From assembly GCA_013339895.1 (NCBI GenBank), contig JABACO010000001.1:31687779-31751778 (forward strand): a DNA stretch of 64,000 nt, written 5' to 3'. Source of the DNA: Ephydatia muelleri. Lineage: Eukaryota > Porifera > Demospongiae > Spongillida > Spongillidae. The translations under genes and the position numbers were made by a program. The notes under the pieces are model-generated. The model was not told the origin of the DNA, ran no database searches, and saw only the letters and a list, made by a program, of their open reading frames with translations. Position 1 is the first letter of the stretch. Each line of letters starts with the position of its first letter. Below are positions 19,861 to 31,819 of the stretch, piece by piece.

Positions 19861-21110
19861 TACGAGTGTTATTCACCATAATGAAACTTTTTTCCATCGC
19901 AGCGTACAGACAAACAAAAGCAAATAGTACGGTTAGCAAAACTGCTAAACTGCTTCAATACACTTCCAATTAGGCTGAATGGGAAAGCTGAAGATATAAG
20001 AGATAAGAAAGAACTTGTACATATTACATGAAACACTGTACAAACCTTGTAAAGGATCCTTTGCTATGGAACACAGCAGATGCTCCTCCTCCTCCTCCTC
20101 AAACACGATCCCAACTGACCTGTAGCAATGCCATTGAACAGGCCAAGCACTCAGATTGGTCTTCTGCTGTCTGCTGGGACGAGGGGACAAATGGGAGGAG
20201 GAGGTTCCTAGGGATGTTGGGTGTAAGAAAGGTTACAGATTAAAAACAGCAAGGTGTGCGTTGGGTGAAATGGCAAAGAAAACAGAATCAAATTCATTGC
20301 CGACTCAATACGGACAAAGGAATCAGAGTTTGTAATGGAGCAATGCCTTCCCCCAAAACTCACATACTGTAGTTAATGATAATTCATGAACAACTCTTGC
20401 AGCTTTAAATTTGTATGTTGACAGTCCTCTCTTTTGCTCTGAAGGCGGAGCTTCGAGTGATCAGGTGAGCACATGTAACGCAGCCACTCCTCACCTGTGC
20501 AGTAGGCGTGGCCAGCGCCCAAACCTCAAACACAAAGCAGTATGTGGCAACAAATATGTATCCTTGCTAATTCCTCGTCTCCACAGAGTTTCTCAAAGCA
20601 GGCAATACATGTGTGTGTGTATGTACTGTATGTGTATGTGTACATGACCTGTTATGTCATTGTGGGTAGGGCTAATGCACTTACATGTACTTTGAGCAGT
20701 TGGGGGCATCACACATGAACATCTTGAGCATCTCCTGAGCATATGGTGCAGTACATCTATAGTACACACACGCACACATACACACACATCCCCACACACA
20801 CGTGAAGAACTTGCTATTGCTGGTCCACATGCATCCACCTTCATATCCTCACACACCTGCATTTACTTTCTCACCATCACATCAGTACCCTGTCACACAC
20901 ACATGTACCCCTGTCACAACCTCATGAGTACCCTTGTCACACACCCTCCCATCTTTTTGGTTGGGCATCTCTCGTACGCAGCACATAGCTACATGTAGGA
21001 TGGGTGGGGAGCACTTATTGGAGAACACAGCGTAGAGAGGTTTGGATGTGTGTATTCCCAGCACACATCAGTACAAGACAATGCTTTCTCATGAGGATGA
21101 GGAACAGTGA
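19861..21110. other. no gene seen; simple repeats
   Basis: Part of the DNA that interrupts duplicated segment A. It contains a (TCC)n run at about 20083-20100 and scattered TG/CA-rich stretches (20610-20640, 20760-20800). No credible coding sequence. Confidence 0.45.
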
Positions 21111-21120
21111 GAAGTAGAGA

Positions 21121-21205
21121 CTGTGTGGAGGGACATGTGTAGTGTGTGGAGGGACATGTGTAGTGTGGAGGGACATGTGTAGTGTGGCGGGACATGTGCA
21201 GTGTG
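21121..21205 (+). repeat. short tandem repeat, about 20-22 bp x 4
   Basis: Four consecutive copies of a unit containing GAGGGACATGTGTAGTGTG, with small length changes. Confidence 0.7.
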
Positions 21206-21430
21206 TACTAACCTTACACAGATCAATCCCCCTCAATGGAAACATATCATGCATCGCCTATTGATCCCCATCGGAGAGGTGGGCATCTATAAGAATACAA
21301 TACATATATTATCAGAGAGTGTGTGCTAAAACATATAGATGTACTAACCTTAAACAGATCAATCCCCATCAATGGGACACATCAAGCGTCGCCTGTCGAT
21401 CCCCATCAGAGAGGTGGGCATCTATAAGAA
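21206..21430 (-). repeat. direct duplication of an exon-like block
   Basis: About 95-base blocks at 21206-21300 and 21341-21435 are similar. On the minus strand each is framed by TTCTTATAG (acceptor-like) and AAG/GTTAGT (donor-like). One copy is a base shorter and stops fall in all frames of at least one copy, so I do not call a gene. Confidence 0.4.
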
Positions 21431-21449
21431 TGCAATAATACATTAAATA

Positions 21450-21555
21450 AAGTCCACGTTTCCCGCTCGAATCGCGCCTTTCTCAGTTCCACTCGGGAGA
21501 ATGGAAGCGGTTCAAGGACTGAGAAAGGCGCGATTCGAGCGGGAAACATGGACTT
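21450..21555. repeat. 38-bp inverted repeat (foldback)
   Basis: Arms at about 21450-21487 and 21518-21555 pair with one mismatch around a 30-nt loop. They start AGTCCACGTTTCCCGC. Confidence 0.75.
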
Positions 21556-21767
21556 ACTTTGCATTGCTGTATCTCCATAATGGAAGAGGTAAAAATCAAC
21601 GATCTGCAGAAATGAACAGTGACAGGACTCCTTTACGTGCAAATCGATTTTGAAGTGATTTGGACATTCCTGCAGGGAGCTACCTGGATTTTGAACCCCT
21701 CGGGTACTGTGCCTTGTAACGTCGGCAAGGAGCAAGGGTAAGACACCAAAATTTATTTTCGTAGAGA

Positions 21768-22159
21768 GAAGTGGTGTGGCACGAAGTGTTCGAGATAGGA
21801 AGTTGATTGCTAAAACCGTTATGGAGTTTTAGCGATTCAAACGTCAAGCATTTTTATAACTTTTTATATATATAGCCACTTCTCATTTTCTCGGAAACTG
21901 ACCCATATGGGACAGTTTCCGCGAAAATTGCCCCACGGTTAAAATGTTATAAAAATTCATCGCGTTTGAATCGCTATAACTTCCCAACGGATAACTCTAT
22001 CGACTTCCTATTTTCAACACTTCATACTACACTATTTAACTATGAAGTGTTGAAAATAGGAAGTCGATAGCGTTATCCGTTGGGAAGTTATAGCGATTCA
22101 AACACTATGAAGTTTTATAACATTTTAACCGTGGGGCAATTTTCGCGGAAACTGTCCCA
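21768..22159. mobile_element. MITE family 1: complete copy (21908-22159) behind a degenerate half copy
   Basis: Termini TGGGACAGTTTCCGCG and the complement CGCGGAAACTGTCCCA bound a 252-bp element that is almost wholly palindromic. The centre is ACACTTCATA...TATGAAGTGT. A degraded half copy (21768-21907) abuts it head to head. Related copies are at 38822-39000 and 45972-46211. There is no coding capacity, so this is a foldback-type MITE probably mobilised by an unseen DNA transposase. Confidence 0.8.
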
Positions 22160-22167
22160 TATATATA

Positions 22168-22310
22168 TAAGCGAAGTGTTCTTTCTGAGACGTATACAGG
22201 CGCCGCATTCGTGACGTATGAAAAACTGCCCACGTGTCGAGTGCAGACGAGTATCGATTAGTATTGGTGCAATATACAAGGCTGCATACGGTACACTGTC
22301 GCGCCGTGCT
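22168..22310 (+). repeat. segmental duplication, copy A resumed
   Basis: Matches 25808-25950 (ATAAGCGAAGTGTTC to CACTGTCGCGCCGTG). The DNA between about 19650 and 22168 is therefore inserted in copy A or deleted in copy B. Confidence 0.8.
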
Positions 22311-22434
22311 CAAGGGAGCACTTCTCCCTTCCGCACCCACCCCTGCTGATAATTTCCTACTGGGCTTAATTGCAACCGGACCAGTGTGGCTACGGCCCTG
22401 CATACACATGCATGTATACATGCACTTACATGCG

Positions 22435-22586
<152 letters not shown>

Positions 22587-22806
22587 CCCCTACACATAAT
22601 CTTGCGACGGTTTTACAAGTCTTATCAAGTCTTACCAATCATGACTTGACAAGAGTTATCCAAGATTTATCGAGTCTTATCAAGAATTTGGAACAGAAGT
22701 TTTAAGACTTATCATGACTTATCATGGTGTGCCAAGAATCAAGTCTTATTATACATCAAATTACAAGCATTACAATTTACAGTTTACAATTTACAATCAT
22801 GACTTC

Positions 22807-24071
22807 TTAATTGGCCTTTGATACAAATGTTTTCATGTCCCATTCATAGGGGCTGTACCTCTTGTTAATGAGATCTGAAAACCAAAAAATGTTTATAGAA
22901 CATGCAAGTTTACTTACCAATTATCTTTGTTACTTTTGCTTGATCTAAAGCACCCCTCTCAGTTTTAGTACTGGGAAGTAGCAGGGAGGTGGCCATTTCC
23001 TGTTTGGTAAAAAAAGGTCTTATCATTGCAAGCCAAACAGGTAAGGGTTTTTTGCTGGAAGGAGAAGGATGTCTATCCCATTGACCTAGAATGTTGTTAT
23101 ATATATTAGAATGATGAAAATAATATTTTATACTGACCATGTACATGCTTGATTCCCCCTCATTAGTTGTTGCATGGCTGCTACCTCCTAACCCTGAATT
23201 TGATGATGCTGATTGTGTTAGGGCTTGACCATATTTGTTAGTCATCGTCTTCTGGGCCTCACTAATCTCATCCAGTCTGGATAGAATTTGCTCCATTATG
23301 ACCTAAAGTATTAATAATGTTTATGGGTGATTCAATTTGCAACACGAGTATGCATGTAAAAGAACAATTACCACCATCTATCTCATGATCAGTTCAATTT
23401 TGTCTTGATTCTGTGTAAATATTTGTGTCCAATATTAAAAGCATGAAAGCATATAACATACTGCATTTTCTCTAATTGTGCTTGAACCCGTCGCACTTTG
23501 CAGCCTTTGACCAGAAGGAATAACACATGCAAAGTTAATAACTAGTATTTACATTGAACCTGATGTCACAGCTTTAGCTAAGACTGTATGTTTTTAGCAC
23601 CAACTACTGAATCCTGCAAATTACTGCACAATAAAGACATATATACATAGGTAGGACAAAAATAGCAAACCTCATCAGAAATCTCTTTCATGCATGACGG
23701 ATGGCTTCTTGTTGGATGATGAAGCTGTTGTTGATATGATGCAATAATAAAGGTTTCGATGCATACCAATACTGCTGATTCGGACTGCACAGTTGTATTC
23801 TTCATTTTCTATGTGATTAGTTCAAATCTTAATTTATTTATTTTATATTACCTTGGATTTGGTGCCCAATTTGAAATCACATCTGCCAAAGTAAAGCAGT
23901 GTGTATAAATAAAAGTTATGCAAAAATATTAATAACCTTGAAGAGATACAAACTGTACTTCATAAAGCAACGCTGCCCCTTTTGTGAGATCCATAACAGG
24001 CTGCATGTCCGCTCGGTACAGATCTCTGATTTTAGACACCAATTTCTCCCCAGTTTGAGAACATTTTAATA
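22807..24071 (-). CDS. multi-exon gene of unknown function
   Basis: Probable exons on the minus strand: 24071-23937 (LKCSQTGEKLVSKIRDLYRA...), 23882-23852 (DVISNWAPNP), one near 23805-23665 (KNTTVQSESAVLVCIETF...), one near 23512-23467, 23302-23134 (MEQILSRLDEISEAQK..., coiled-coil-like, then Ser/Gly-rich), 23085-22918 (QWDRHPSPSSKKPLPVW...) and 22874-22807 (DLINKRYSPYEWDM...stop). The last three join in phase across a 48-nt intron (GTATAA...CTAG) and a 43-nt intron (GTAAGT...TTTCAG). The joins further upstream are less certain. The 5' side runs into duplicated segment B, so the gene may be truncated. I recognise no domain. Confidence 0.5.
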
Positions 24072-24151
24072 CTGTATAATGAAAACAATACGTGCAATGT
24101 TGAAATATGAATAAGCTAATGCAGATCATAAATTCAAGCCACACCCACTGC

Positions 24152-25950
24152 GTGACATAGTATCGTATGCAGTAATATGCAGAGTTTGCCCACGCCATGG
24201 TATGCAGATACATATCCAGACATGCACGTGTGCGGACCGATATACATACTCGTACCTAGATATGTCAATGTCCAGTGCAGTGTGCAGATGGGTATTGTTG
24301 GGGCTAAGTATCGGCTGCGTATCGCACCCATATCGCGAGCAGCAGTTTAGCCCATAAATTACGATAGTGCGCAATAAATAGAAATATAGGCCGTTTTAAC
24401 CACACCCATGAAAACGCATTCATATGAGTGTGGCTACTATAATTACCTCGACCAAGTCGCGTACTCACAGGTAAGTTATTGGATCCCTATAATCATTGTA
24501 AACTTCTGATACCTACATCTGTGACTATTTCTAGCGGGTGTAGCCTGTAGGCCTATTTGAGCAATTAATTTTGATATCATTATCTGCGCATGCTCGGTTT
24601 TAAGTTTTGCACGTGTTGGTCATTAGTGGAGGTGACGACGCACGATCGAGCAAAGGAAACAAAAATAGGCAACTTGGTTTAGTTCCCAACGAAATAGGAG
24701 GAAAGGAAAACTGGACTACTGGGCTATCTGTGGAGACAGTACTAATGGAGCCGTTCCCAACCTCAGAGAAATTGGATTGTTGATTTTGATCACTATATAG
24801 CTGACGAATCAGTGAGGTGCAACTGTGCAAGATAAAGAGTTTCGGACAACGCGGGTGACAGGCGGAGGTTATAAAGGCATACCAAACGGACTTAAGCAGT
24901 CTAGGCCTGGTAAGTTGTGCGTGTTTACACTGTACACTATACGGTGTTGCTTATGTCAAACCAGGACAAGTGTGTGATTCAATACATGCAGTTAGGCGGC
25001 GTTTCAAGTTGTCACAAAGGTTAACATGCTTACGTCATGTTTGTTCTCTTCAGCACAGTGCCGACCAATAGAACGCCATTACGCGAAGAGCATAGTACGT
25101 TGTAAATGTGCATGTGGATTATGTGCGTGTGCCAATAACTTCAGGGTCAGGATATATTTAAGCGAGTACATCGAGACTGAAATGGTGGAAGTGACCAACC
25201 CCGGCAACAGAAGAAACGCAGGTACAGAGTAGGCATGCTATGACTATCCTTTCTGACCACAGCTCTTGAGCCGACGCCAGGGTGTACTACGGCCAAATGA
25301 AAACGTTTCGCTGAATGGCCAACCAAGGGGAGGACGACGATAGCATTGTAAAGCATAAGCTAGCTACCACCGCGGTCAGAGAGTAAGTAAATGCTGAGTT
25401 CTTTGTGCATAACCTCTGTAATATTTTAGCGTGTGCTTGTAAGGAAACCGTCGACAAGTGCCGCGAGAGTAGTAGAGGCTCGTGCTCGCGGCCTCTGCTA
25501 GGCGGAGAGTGCCCTTCTGACTACATCAGCGGGATGTGATGGAGACTTTGATCGCCAGCTTGGAACTATATATACCTGTTTATTTTTTGACCAAGTTGTA
25601 TTTCAGCTGTAATTTGATTAAAGTTTGCCGTTAAATTCTGACTGGCGTGGTTCAGGTTTAAGCACTAGCCTTCAAGTATGCAGAACAGAAAATGGATTTG
25701 AAACCATTCGAATACATGACGTGTACAGAGTCTGCACACGTTCATCTGAAGTATGCAGACAGGTGATGACGAATATACTGAATCCATATGCAGACCGCGA
25801 TATCATACGTATAAGCGAAGTGTTCGTTCTGAGACGTATACATGGCGCCGCATTCGTGACGTATGAAAAACTGCCCACGTGTCGAGTGCAGACGAGTATC
25901 GATTAGTATGGGTGCAATATACAAGGCTGCATACGGTACACTGTCGCGCC
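24152..25950 (+). repeat. segmental duplication, copy B
   Basis: Direct copy of 18144-19660 plus 22168-22310, uninterrupted by the 2.5-kb block found in copy A and lacking the hAT element (single GTGACATA at 24152-24159). It carries 165 additional bases at about 24296-24460. Confidence 0.85.
25053..25640 (+). CDS. duplicated small intron-containing gene, copy B (unknown)
   Basis: The same exon layout as copy A with a better acceptor (TTCTCTTCAG at 25053). The first frame reads MVEVTNPGNRRNA before the GCAG/GTACAG donor. The second frame is shortened by a stop and restarts at MANQGEDDDSIVKHK. A 9-base deletion removes three residues before RGLC in the last exon without breaking that frame. 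Differences that keep frames open hint at translation but are too few to prove it. Confidence 0.35.
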
Positions 25951-26447
25951 GTGACCATTAGACAGAGATAACTTCTGTTCTAGCTATGTCATCTTAGGAT
26001 CCGTGCCGGTAAATGGCATCATCAACCGGCTCTCGAAACAATTTACTAGGTGGATTCTGATCCACTTCAAAGTGCTGTAGCTGTTGCAATCGCAAACCGA
26101 CCACAGCCATTGCACCCAGACTGCTTTTGGCATTTTATCACTTGTACATGTATGGTATAACTTGTAGCTTGGCAATTAATAAAGTTGGAGATCTGTGCAA
26201 CTACATGTATAGATTGACTGTTTTTCAGTGATTCATGCTATCGTAAAGATTGATTGTGTTTCCAGGGCATCCAATTGTGGAAACACACAACCAAGGATTA
26301 CCTGAATGTAATTTGCATCCCCCCTTCAGATGACATAACTTGCCATTGGCCTTTCTGTGAAAGTGCAGGTGGTTGTAAGCCACCAATATGAGCAAATTAT
26401 TTCTTTAGTACTAGCTGTGCTGCATGAATATGTTAGTCCGAGAGCCA
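25951..26447. other. no gene seen
   Basis: Non-repetitive sequence with short open frames only. I see no motif. Confidence 0.4.
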
Positions 26448-26819
26448 TTAATTGTGTATGAGTGCATGTCTGTCTTCTTGATCAAGATGCAAGTCAGGAC
26501 ACCACATGAGAATAGAAGCTTTACGGTTTGGCTTTTGCTTAACCTGTCCTTTCTGCTTTCCATCAGCATTATCATCCTTGTGCACAGATGTACATGTAAT
26601 AGTGTGATCTTGATCTTCATTTTGTATTGACACAAAATTATCTTCCATCTCAAATCCTGTTGTGGATTTGTCTTCATTCTCTTGCACTTGTGATCCTGGT
26701 TTGCAGTAACACTGTTTTTGTGATATTTCTTTTTCATCACTCTGTTCCTGCATTAAATCATCTTCACAATCTTGTTCAAATTCAGCATGCAGGCTGGTTT
26801 GAGCAGCTCCTGTCACCAT
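26448..26819 (-). CDS. possible acidic protein exon (unknown)
   Basis: A 123-residue open frame with strongly acidic composition (EQDCEDDLMQEQSDEKE..., NEDQDHTITC) and one CYCKPG. It overlaps, in another frame, the end of the Cys-rich domain remnant at 26783-26945, so one of the two readings is not translated in its present form. No family recognised. Confidence 0.3.
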   Translation of the reverse strand: MVTGAAQTSLHAEFEQDCEDDLMQEQSDEKEISQKQCYCKPGSQVQENEDKSTTGFEMEDNFVSIQNEDQDHTITCTSVHKDDNADGKQKGQVKQKPNRKASILMWCPDLHLDQEDRHALIHN

Positions 26820-26945
26820 GACATTTTGATAAACACTTAGTATTATTGCGCTTGCAACTCACCCATTAATAGCAGCGTTTTGTACTGCATCCAGATTGGC
26901 AATTACATGAAGCACATTTGAAGTCATTTTTAGGATTCATTAATT
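26783..26945 (-). pseudogene. Cys-rich (CxCxxGCxTxRCxC) domain remnant
   Basis: One minus-strand frame reads FKCASCNCQSGCSTKRC, then four codons containing a stop (TAT TAA TGG GTG), then SCKRNNTKCLSKCHGDRSC and SNQPAC. From memory this spacing matches a Cys-rich C-terminal domain found in many cnidarian and sponge transposon-associated proteins. The only break is a 12-base in-frame insertion with a TAA. The reading around it is uninterrupted. Confidence 0.5.
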
Positions 26946-27869
26946 GAGCTGCCTCACGTTGTGATATATATTTATCATTTTCCCATCCATTTACATGTAC
27001 TTCAATAGGTATAGATATCCTTCAAAACATTCTAAATCCCCCTCATTCCATAACTCCATATGAGCACCTACATAGAAATATTAAAATTGAAAAACAATTA
27101 CTACCTACATGTAGCTTAATTGGTTTATTATTTATTTATTTATTTATTTGACCCATTAAGTGCGTGCAATTCAAATGAATATGGGTCAAATTTCAGTAAA
27201 ACTCTAGTTCATTGATGGTTACCTGTAATCATTTGAGTTGCTAGCGTATGATCACCTTTAGCATCAATATACTGCCACCGGGCATAACACGTACATGTAT
27301 ACTGCTAGCTATAATCAGACCATGCATGGTTTATAGTAATGTGCAATATATGTTTGACATGTATGTACCTACATGTATCTGTGTCACCCGTCGTGCATGC
27401 AGTGTTGTGATGATTATATTAATCTCTTTGAATACCATGCATGTTACTTGCATCCAGATGCAATATAGACCTATAGTCATAAAACATGTTTGAGCACACG
27501 TCAATTGGGACCGGGGTTTTGTGTGCCCATTATAATACATACAGCGTATAATTAAACAATCCTTACTTTTTATGAACTGGTGAAAGGGAGAAGTGAGCTG
27601 GCATTTTAATCATGGTACATTGAGTTCTCTGGGGTACATGATTTAGTGAAATGAATCCTATTATAATGCATGGGATTCTTGCATTGGCAGGTGTGTGAAT
27701 TAAAATACTGATTGACTTTGCAGTGACCAAGTGAACATGTACTGATAAGGTTATACAGTGAAAGTACAGCAAGCATATGCATGTGTCATTGAGTTGTGAT
27801 CAATGTACAGTTCATGGTGAAGTCCTTGCTCTGACATCATGGTTTATAATCAAGCTAGTCGAATTGTCC
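26946..27869. other. no gene seen; (TTTA)n and small foldback
   Basis: Contains a TTTA microsatellite at about 27127-27150 and an imperfect inverted pair TTTGACCCATT / ATGGGTCAAA (27148-27190). Otherwise AT-rich and featureless. Confidence 0.4.
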
Positions 27870-27982
27870 CGATTGTGTTCCGGAGTCCCTTCTAAGGCGT
27901 GAGGTGGGAAGGAAACATCGTAATTGCATGACGTGCTGGAAAAAAGAAAACCACGTACATGTACATACATGCAAATACTGAC

Positions 27983-28672
27983 CTAACAACCGCCACCGCC
28001 ACCGCCACCGCCACCGCCACGACCACCGCCACCGCCGCCGCCACCGCCACCGCCACCACCACCGCCACCGCCATGACCACCGCCATGACCACCACCACGA
28101 CCGCCGCCACAGCCACTGCCACCGCCATGACCACCAGCACCACCGCCATGACCACCAGCACCACCGCCATGACCACCAACACCACCGTCACCGCCATCAC
28201 CACTGCCAACACCACCGCCACCGCAATCACCACCGCCACCGCCAAAACCACCACCAACTCCACCACCACCACCATTTCCACCGTCACAGCCACCGCCACC
28301 GCCACCGGAGGGAGCTTCTCGAACGCTCTGCCTTTCATCATCATCCAGGGCGTTCTGCCCATCATCATCATCTAGTCTGCCACCGCCACCGCCACCTCCA
28401 CCTCCACCTCCACCACCACCTCCACCGCCACCTCCACCGCCACCGAAGAGAGCATCTCGAACGCTCCGCTCATCATCGCCTAGGACGTTCTTCCCATCAT
28501 CATCGTCTAGTCTGCCACCCCCACCCCCACCTCCACCTCCACCGCCACCAAAGAGAGCATCTCGAACGCTCCGCTCATCATCGGCATCATTTTGACGGCC
28601 ACTAATCACAGCTGAGGTACCGATGGTAACCATAGCAATCGCTAAAAACGCACAAACAAGTTCCAATCGCAT
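27983..28672 (-). CDS. Gly-block secreted repeat protein, copy 2
   Basis: The start is the Met at 28672, aligned with the ATG of the other copies (MRLELVCAFLAIAMVTIG..., a signal peptide cleaved near SAV/ISG). An upstream in-frame Met at 28711 has no counterpart. Modules: GRQNDADDERSVRDALF, polyGly, RLDDDDGKNVLGDDERSVRDA, polyGly, RLDDDDGQNALDDDERQSVRE, then a long irregular Gly/His/Val-containing block. The end differs from other copies: the last Gly block reads on through what is 3' UTR elsewhere and stops at TAG 27983-27985 (GGC-stop). A TATATAAA lies at 28728-28735. This copy is not embedded in a visible LTR; similarity to the other copies spans about 27870-29034. Confidence 0.75.
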   Translation of the reverse strand: MRLELVCAFLAIAMVTIGTSAVISGRQNDADDERSVRDALFGGGGGGGGGGGGRLDDDDGKNVLGDDERSVRDALFGGGGGGGGGGGGGGGGGGGGGGRLDDDDGQNALDDDERQSVREAPSGGGGGGCDGGNGGGGGVGGGFGGGGGDCGGGGVGSGDGGDGGVGGHGGGAGGHGGGAGGHGGGSGCGGGRGGGHGGGHGGGGGGGGGGGGGGGGGRGGGGGGGGGGC

Positions 28673-28727
28673 TTCTCTCGCTGCCCAGCTGCGTTTTAGT
28701 ATTAGCATCAATCATCGCAGCGATCCC

Positions 28728-28735
28728 TTTATATA
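28728..28735 (-). promoter_or_regulatory. TATA box of Gly-block copy 2
   Basis: TATATAAA on the minus strand, about 56 bases upstream of the ATG, the same spacing as in the other copies (where it reads TATAAATA). Confidence 0.6.
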
Positions 28736-29039
28736 CAGTACAATGCCTTCAACGCGCATGAATTAGTCTGCTATGATTTAAACTCCTTTTGTGGACGTAA
28801 AACTCGACTCATTGTGCATGCAAGGTCGCAAGGTCTGTTCCGCCCGGATGCAATTATATAATTATCCTACCGATCAATCAGCCGGGAATCCGTGATGAGA
28901 AACAGCAAGCGTTCTGAATAGACCCTTTGTGGAACACGAAGAATAGTAATTCCCTGACCACTTCCTGTCACTGTTCCATAGAGGTACTGCACCCCTGGGA
29001 TAGGGGTCAAAGGATGCATGCAGGAAACACTATGATGGT

Positions 29040-29789
29040 AGGTACTTGGATAAATCACGTAACTACCGTAAAAAATTGTCTCCCAAAAATTGTAACGTAA
29101 TTTTTGACTGCCGGAGAGGATTGATATGAGGCGATCGTTTGTTTGGGCTGGTTTCGAGTTTTATTGTGCTTGCTATATTCTATAAAGGTAGCCCATGGCT
29201 TCTTTTAGCATTTGCTATTCGTTGTATACGGTGAAATGATTCACAGTAGTAAGTTGTGGGCGTGTCAAAAAAGGGTATGGTTTGATGGTTATAGAATTTT
29301 GTAGCGCATTGAATGGGTTGCATGAAATACATATGAAGGCATTAAGGACACCTAGATGCATTACTCATTTAAATATGAGGGCAATCAGACAATGTGTTGT
29401 CTCGAAGCCTCCACGAACGGCTTCATATGGTTTAAAGTACGCTATTATCGTGAAAGCTAATAGCTTTTAGGACAGTGGGACGTCATACTTATTTGCCTTA
29501 ATGTTACTAAGATATGTTTCTGACCTTTTTTTACGTAGGTCTGGAGTGTGAACGAGGTGTTCTATATAAAACGCACCTTTTCGTTGCCGTGGGTTCTTTA
29601 GCTAGATATTTTTCAGACTCTGCTGCTTATCTAGCAACAGCGCCTTGCATATCACGAGATTCTGATTTAGCGCAGTGCTCTTATCAATCAAACCAATTAA
29701 ATCAAAATTTGTCATGGCAACATGCAATGTTAGTTTTTTTAATACTATGTTTATTAAACTCTATATTTTATTCAACAGTTCTGTAGATA
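29040..29789. other. no gene seen
   Basis: AT-rich sequence with short frames. The sharp loss of similarity to the Gly-block cassettes at about 29034 marks the edge of that duplication. Confidence 0.4.
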
Positions 29790-31112
29790 ATGAAGACTGT
29801 TGGTGATTTGAAGAGTTTTGTAGACCATTTAAAAAATGACATTAAAGATCGTAATGAACTGCAAGCACCCGTGATACGTAAGGGGCTAGTGTTTAACATC
29901 CACACCGATAGAGCATCTCAACGTTTAGAAAATACAAGAAGTATCATTGCATCAATTTTTGAGCACTCTGCTGGAAGCAGTGTCACCACTACATCTGATG
30001 CGTTGCGTGGGGAATACGTCATATTATTAATATAATGTCAAAATTATAAAAAAATCTTACAAGATGTTGGGCTGAAGTTGTTTCTCAATGAGCAGTTTAT
30101 AGTGTCTATTGACACAGCTGAGGATGTAGCTGTTCCTTTACCAGTTTTGAATACAGAGATAAATGAAATGTGCAATCCACCTTTACCTATTCCACTTCAT
30201 GTAAGAACTGATTGTAAGAATTGTGCTAAAAGGAAGGATGAGTTGCAGAGAATGGCTTAAGCAACAACATAACCACAGGAGTAGGCATATACACAATTTA
30301 AAGCAAGCTTTACAAGGAAGGCTATAATTGAATCCAATCTTCGTTCTAAAATAAGAGACATTAAACTTAAAATTAAAAAAACAGCAAAAGTAAGAAATTC
30401 ACAAGTGGCACATACCAGTAGTTTATTGAAATATTTCAATAAATATAAAAAGTTACTGTACATGTATGTACACAAGGGATGTAAAGGAGATTGCAAAGCA
30501 AAATCACTGATTTGGAAAAGATGGTTCAAAACATATAGTTAAGTTATGAAGAATTGCTATATCAATTATCAGCCTCAAATATCATCAAGACCAGAAAAGA
30601 TAGCAAGACTATAGCACTGCTTGCTGTAAGGCTATTTACTATTGCCTCCAGTATGGAGTGCCCATAACACATGTGTGTAATGTGATCAACGCAATTCTTT
30701 TTGAAATGGCGGGTACAACTGTTGATAGTCTTCCTCATAGTAGTACAGTACCTCAATGTGTATATGAATTAGGCAGAATTTAGTACTTACTAACAATGCT
30801 GAGTTGTCTGAAGTACACCCAGAACTTAGCGTTGAACAAACAGAAACTGTTAGAAATGTTATATCTAATATGTCTATACTTAATGGCCTTTACATTGAAC
30901 ATTTATGGTTTACTGAGCAAAAACAAAATATTTTGTATCATGGACACATTATTTCAGTGAAAGGTACTGGCAAAGTTCCAAAAGCCACCATCTGTTACTG
31001 GACACAGGAAGTCATCGAGGAAAAAGGGGAAGATGAAAAAATATGCATATTACAGCTGCTTACTGACTATATTACTGGAGATATGATTTTTGTTGATTTT
31101 CGTGACATGTGA
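29790..31112 (+). pseudogene. degraded gene of unknown family
   Basis: Three plus-strand fragments look coding. They are 29790-30035 (MKTVGDLKSFVDHLKNDIK...), 30078-30400 (with TDCKNCAKRKDEL and, after a stop, a Lys-rich coiled-coil-like segment) and 30804-31112 (LSVEQTETVRNVISNMS..., YHGHIISVKGTGK, LLTDYITGDMIFVDF). Between them are stops and frame changes. The last part resembles small beta-rich C-terminal domains of uncharacterised cnidarian/sponge proteins, but I cannot name it. Confidence 0.35.
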
Positions 31113-31354
31113 AATGCCTTTTTCATTGAATGGTAAAATATTTTTTCCGAGAATATGATATATATACACTTGGCTATATATTTCTATATCGCTACCATGA
31201 GCAGCCCGCATATTTGGCATGATTTTATGCATAATATCTGCTGTAGTACATTCTGAAAACTACTTTTATATGCAGGTATGTGTGGCAATTACTCCTTATA
31301 TATTTGGCTGCAGTAGCATGTTTAGTAAGATCAGTGTAGCGAATATAAGTTAAA

Positions 31355-31520
31355 CCGGTGTCACAGGGAACTCGGTCCCCCCGAATTTTCGGTCCGGAGG
31401 ACCCACTTCCCTAGGGAACTCGGTCCCCCCCCCCGGACCGAAATCCCTGGATGCACAAAATCAATTAAACCGGACCCACTTCCCTAGGGAATTGAGTCCC
31501 CCCCGGACCGAAATTCCTGT
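31355..31520 (+). repeat. GGTCCCCC-rich short repeat element, copy 1
   Basis: Begins CCGGTGTCACAGGGAACTCG and contains three GGTCCCCC...GGACCGAAAT units. An inverted relative is at 34701-34860. Confidence 0.6.
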
Positions 31521-31819
31521 CCGAATTTATTATACGCTCGTCCACGTGCATCAGAAACTAGCTCGATTTGACAGCGTGTGAAATGGAGAGTTGTCGGCAA
31601 AGTGTTTGTGATGAAACCCTGTCGCAGGTCAAGTCTTCCTTGCAGAAGGCAGCTACCCCTTGGGGGCTACGGATGACGTTAGACGTATTATTCGGAAGCG
31701 TTCTAAAGACTTCCAGGTTGACGGAGATACAAGTACAATGTATTACATAAAACAAGAAAGTAAACGGATTGTCCTTTTCGGACCGGAGACATAGACAGAA
31801 GACGGACTTTTACTGAGTG

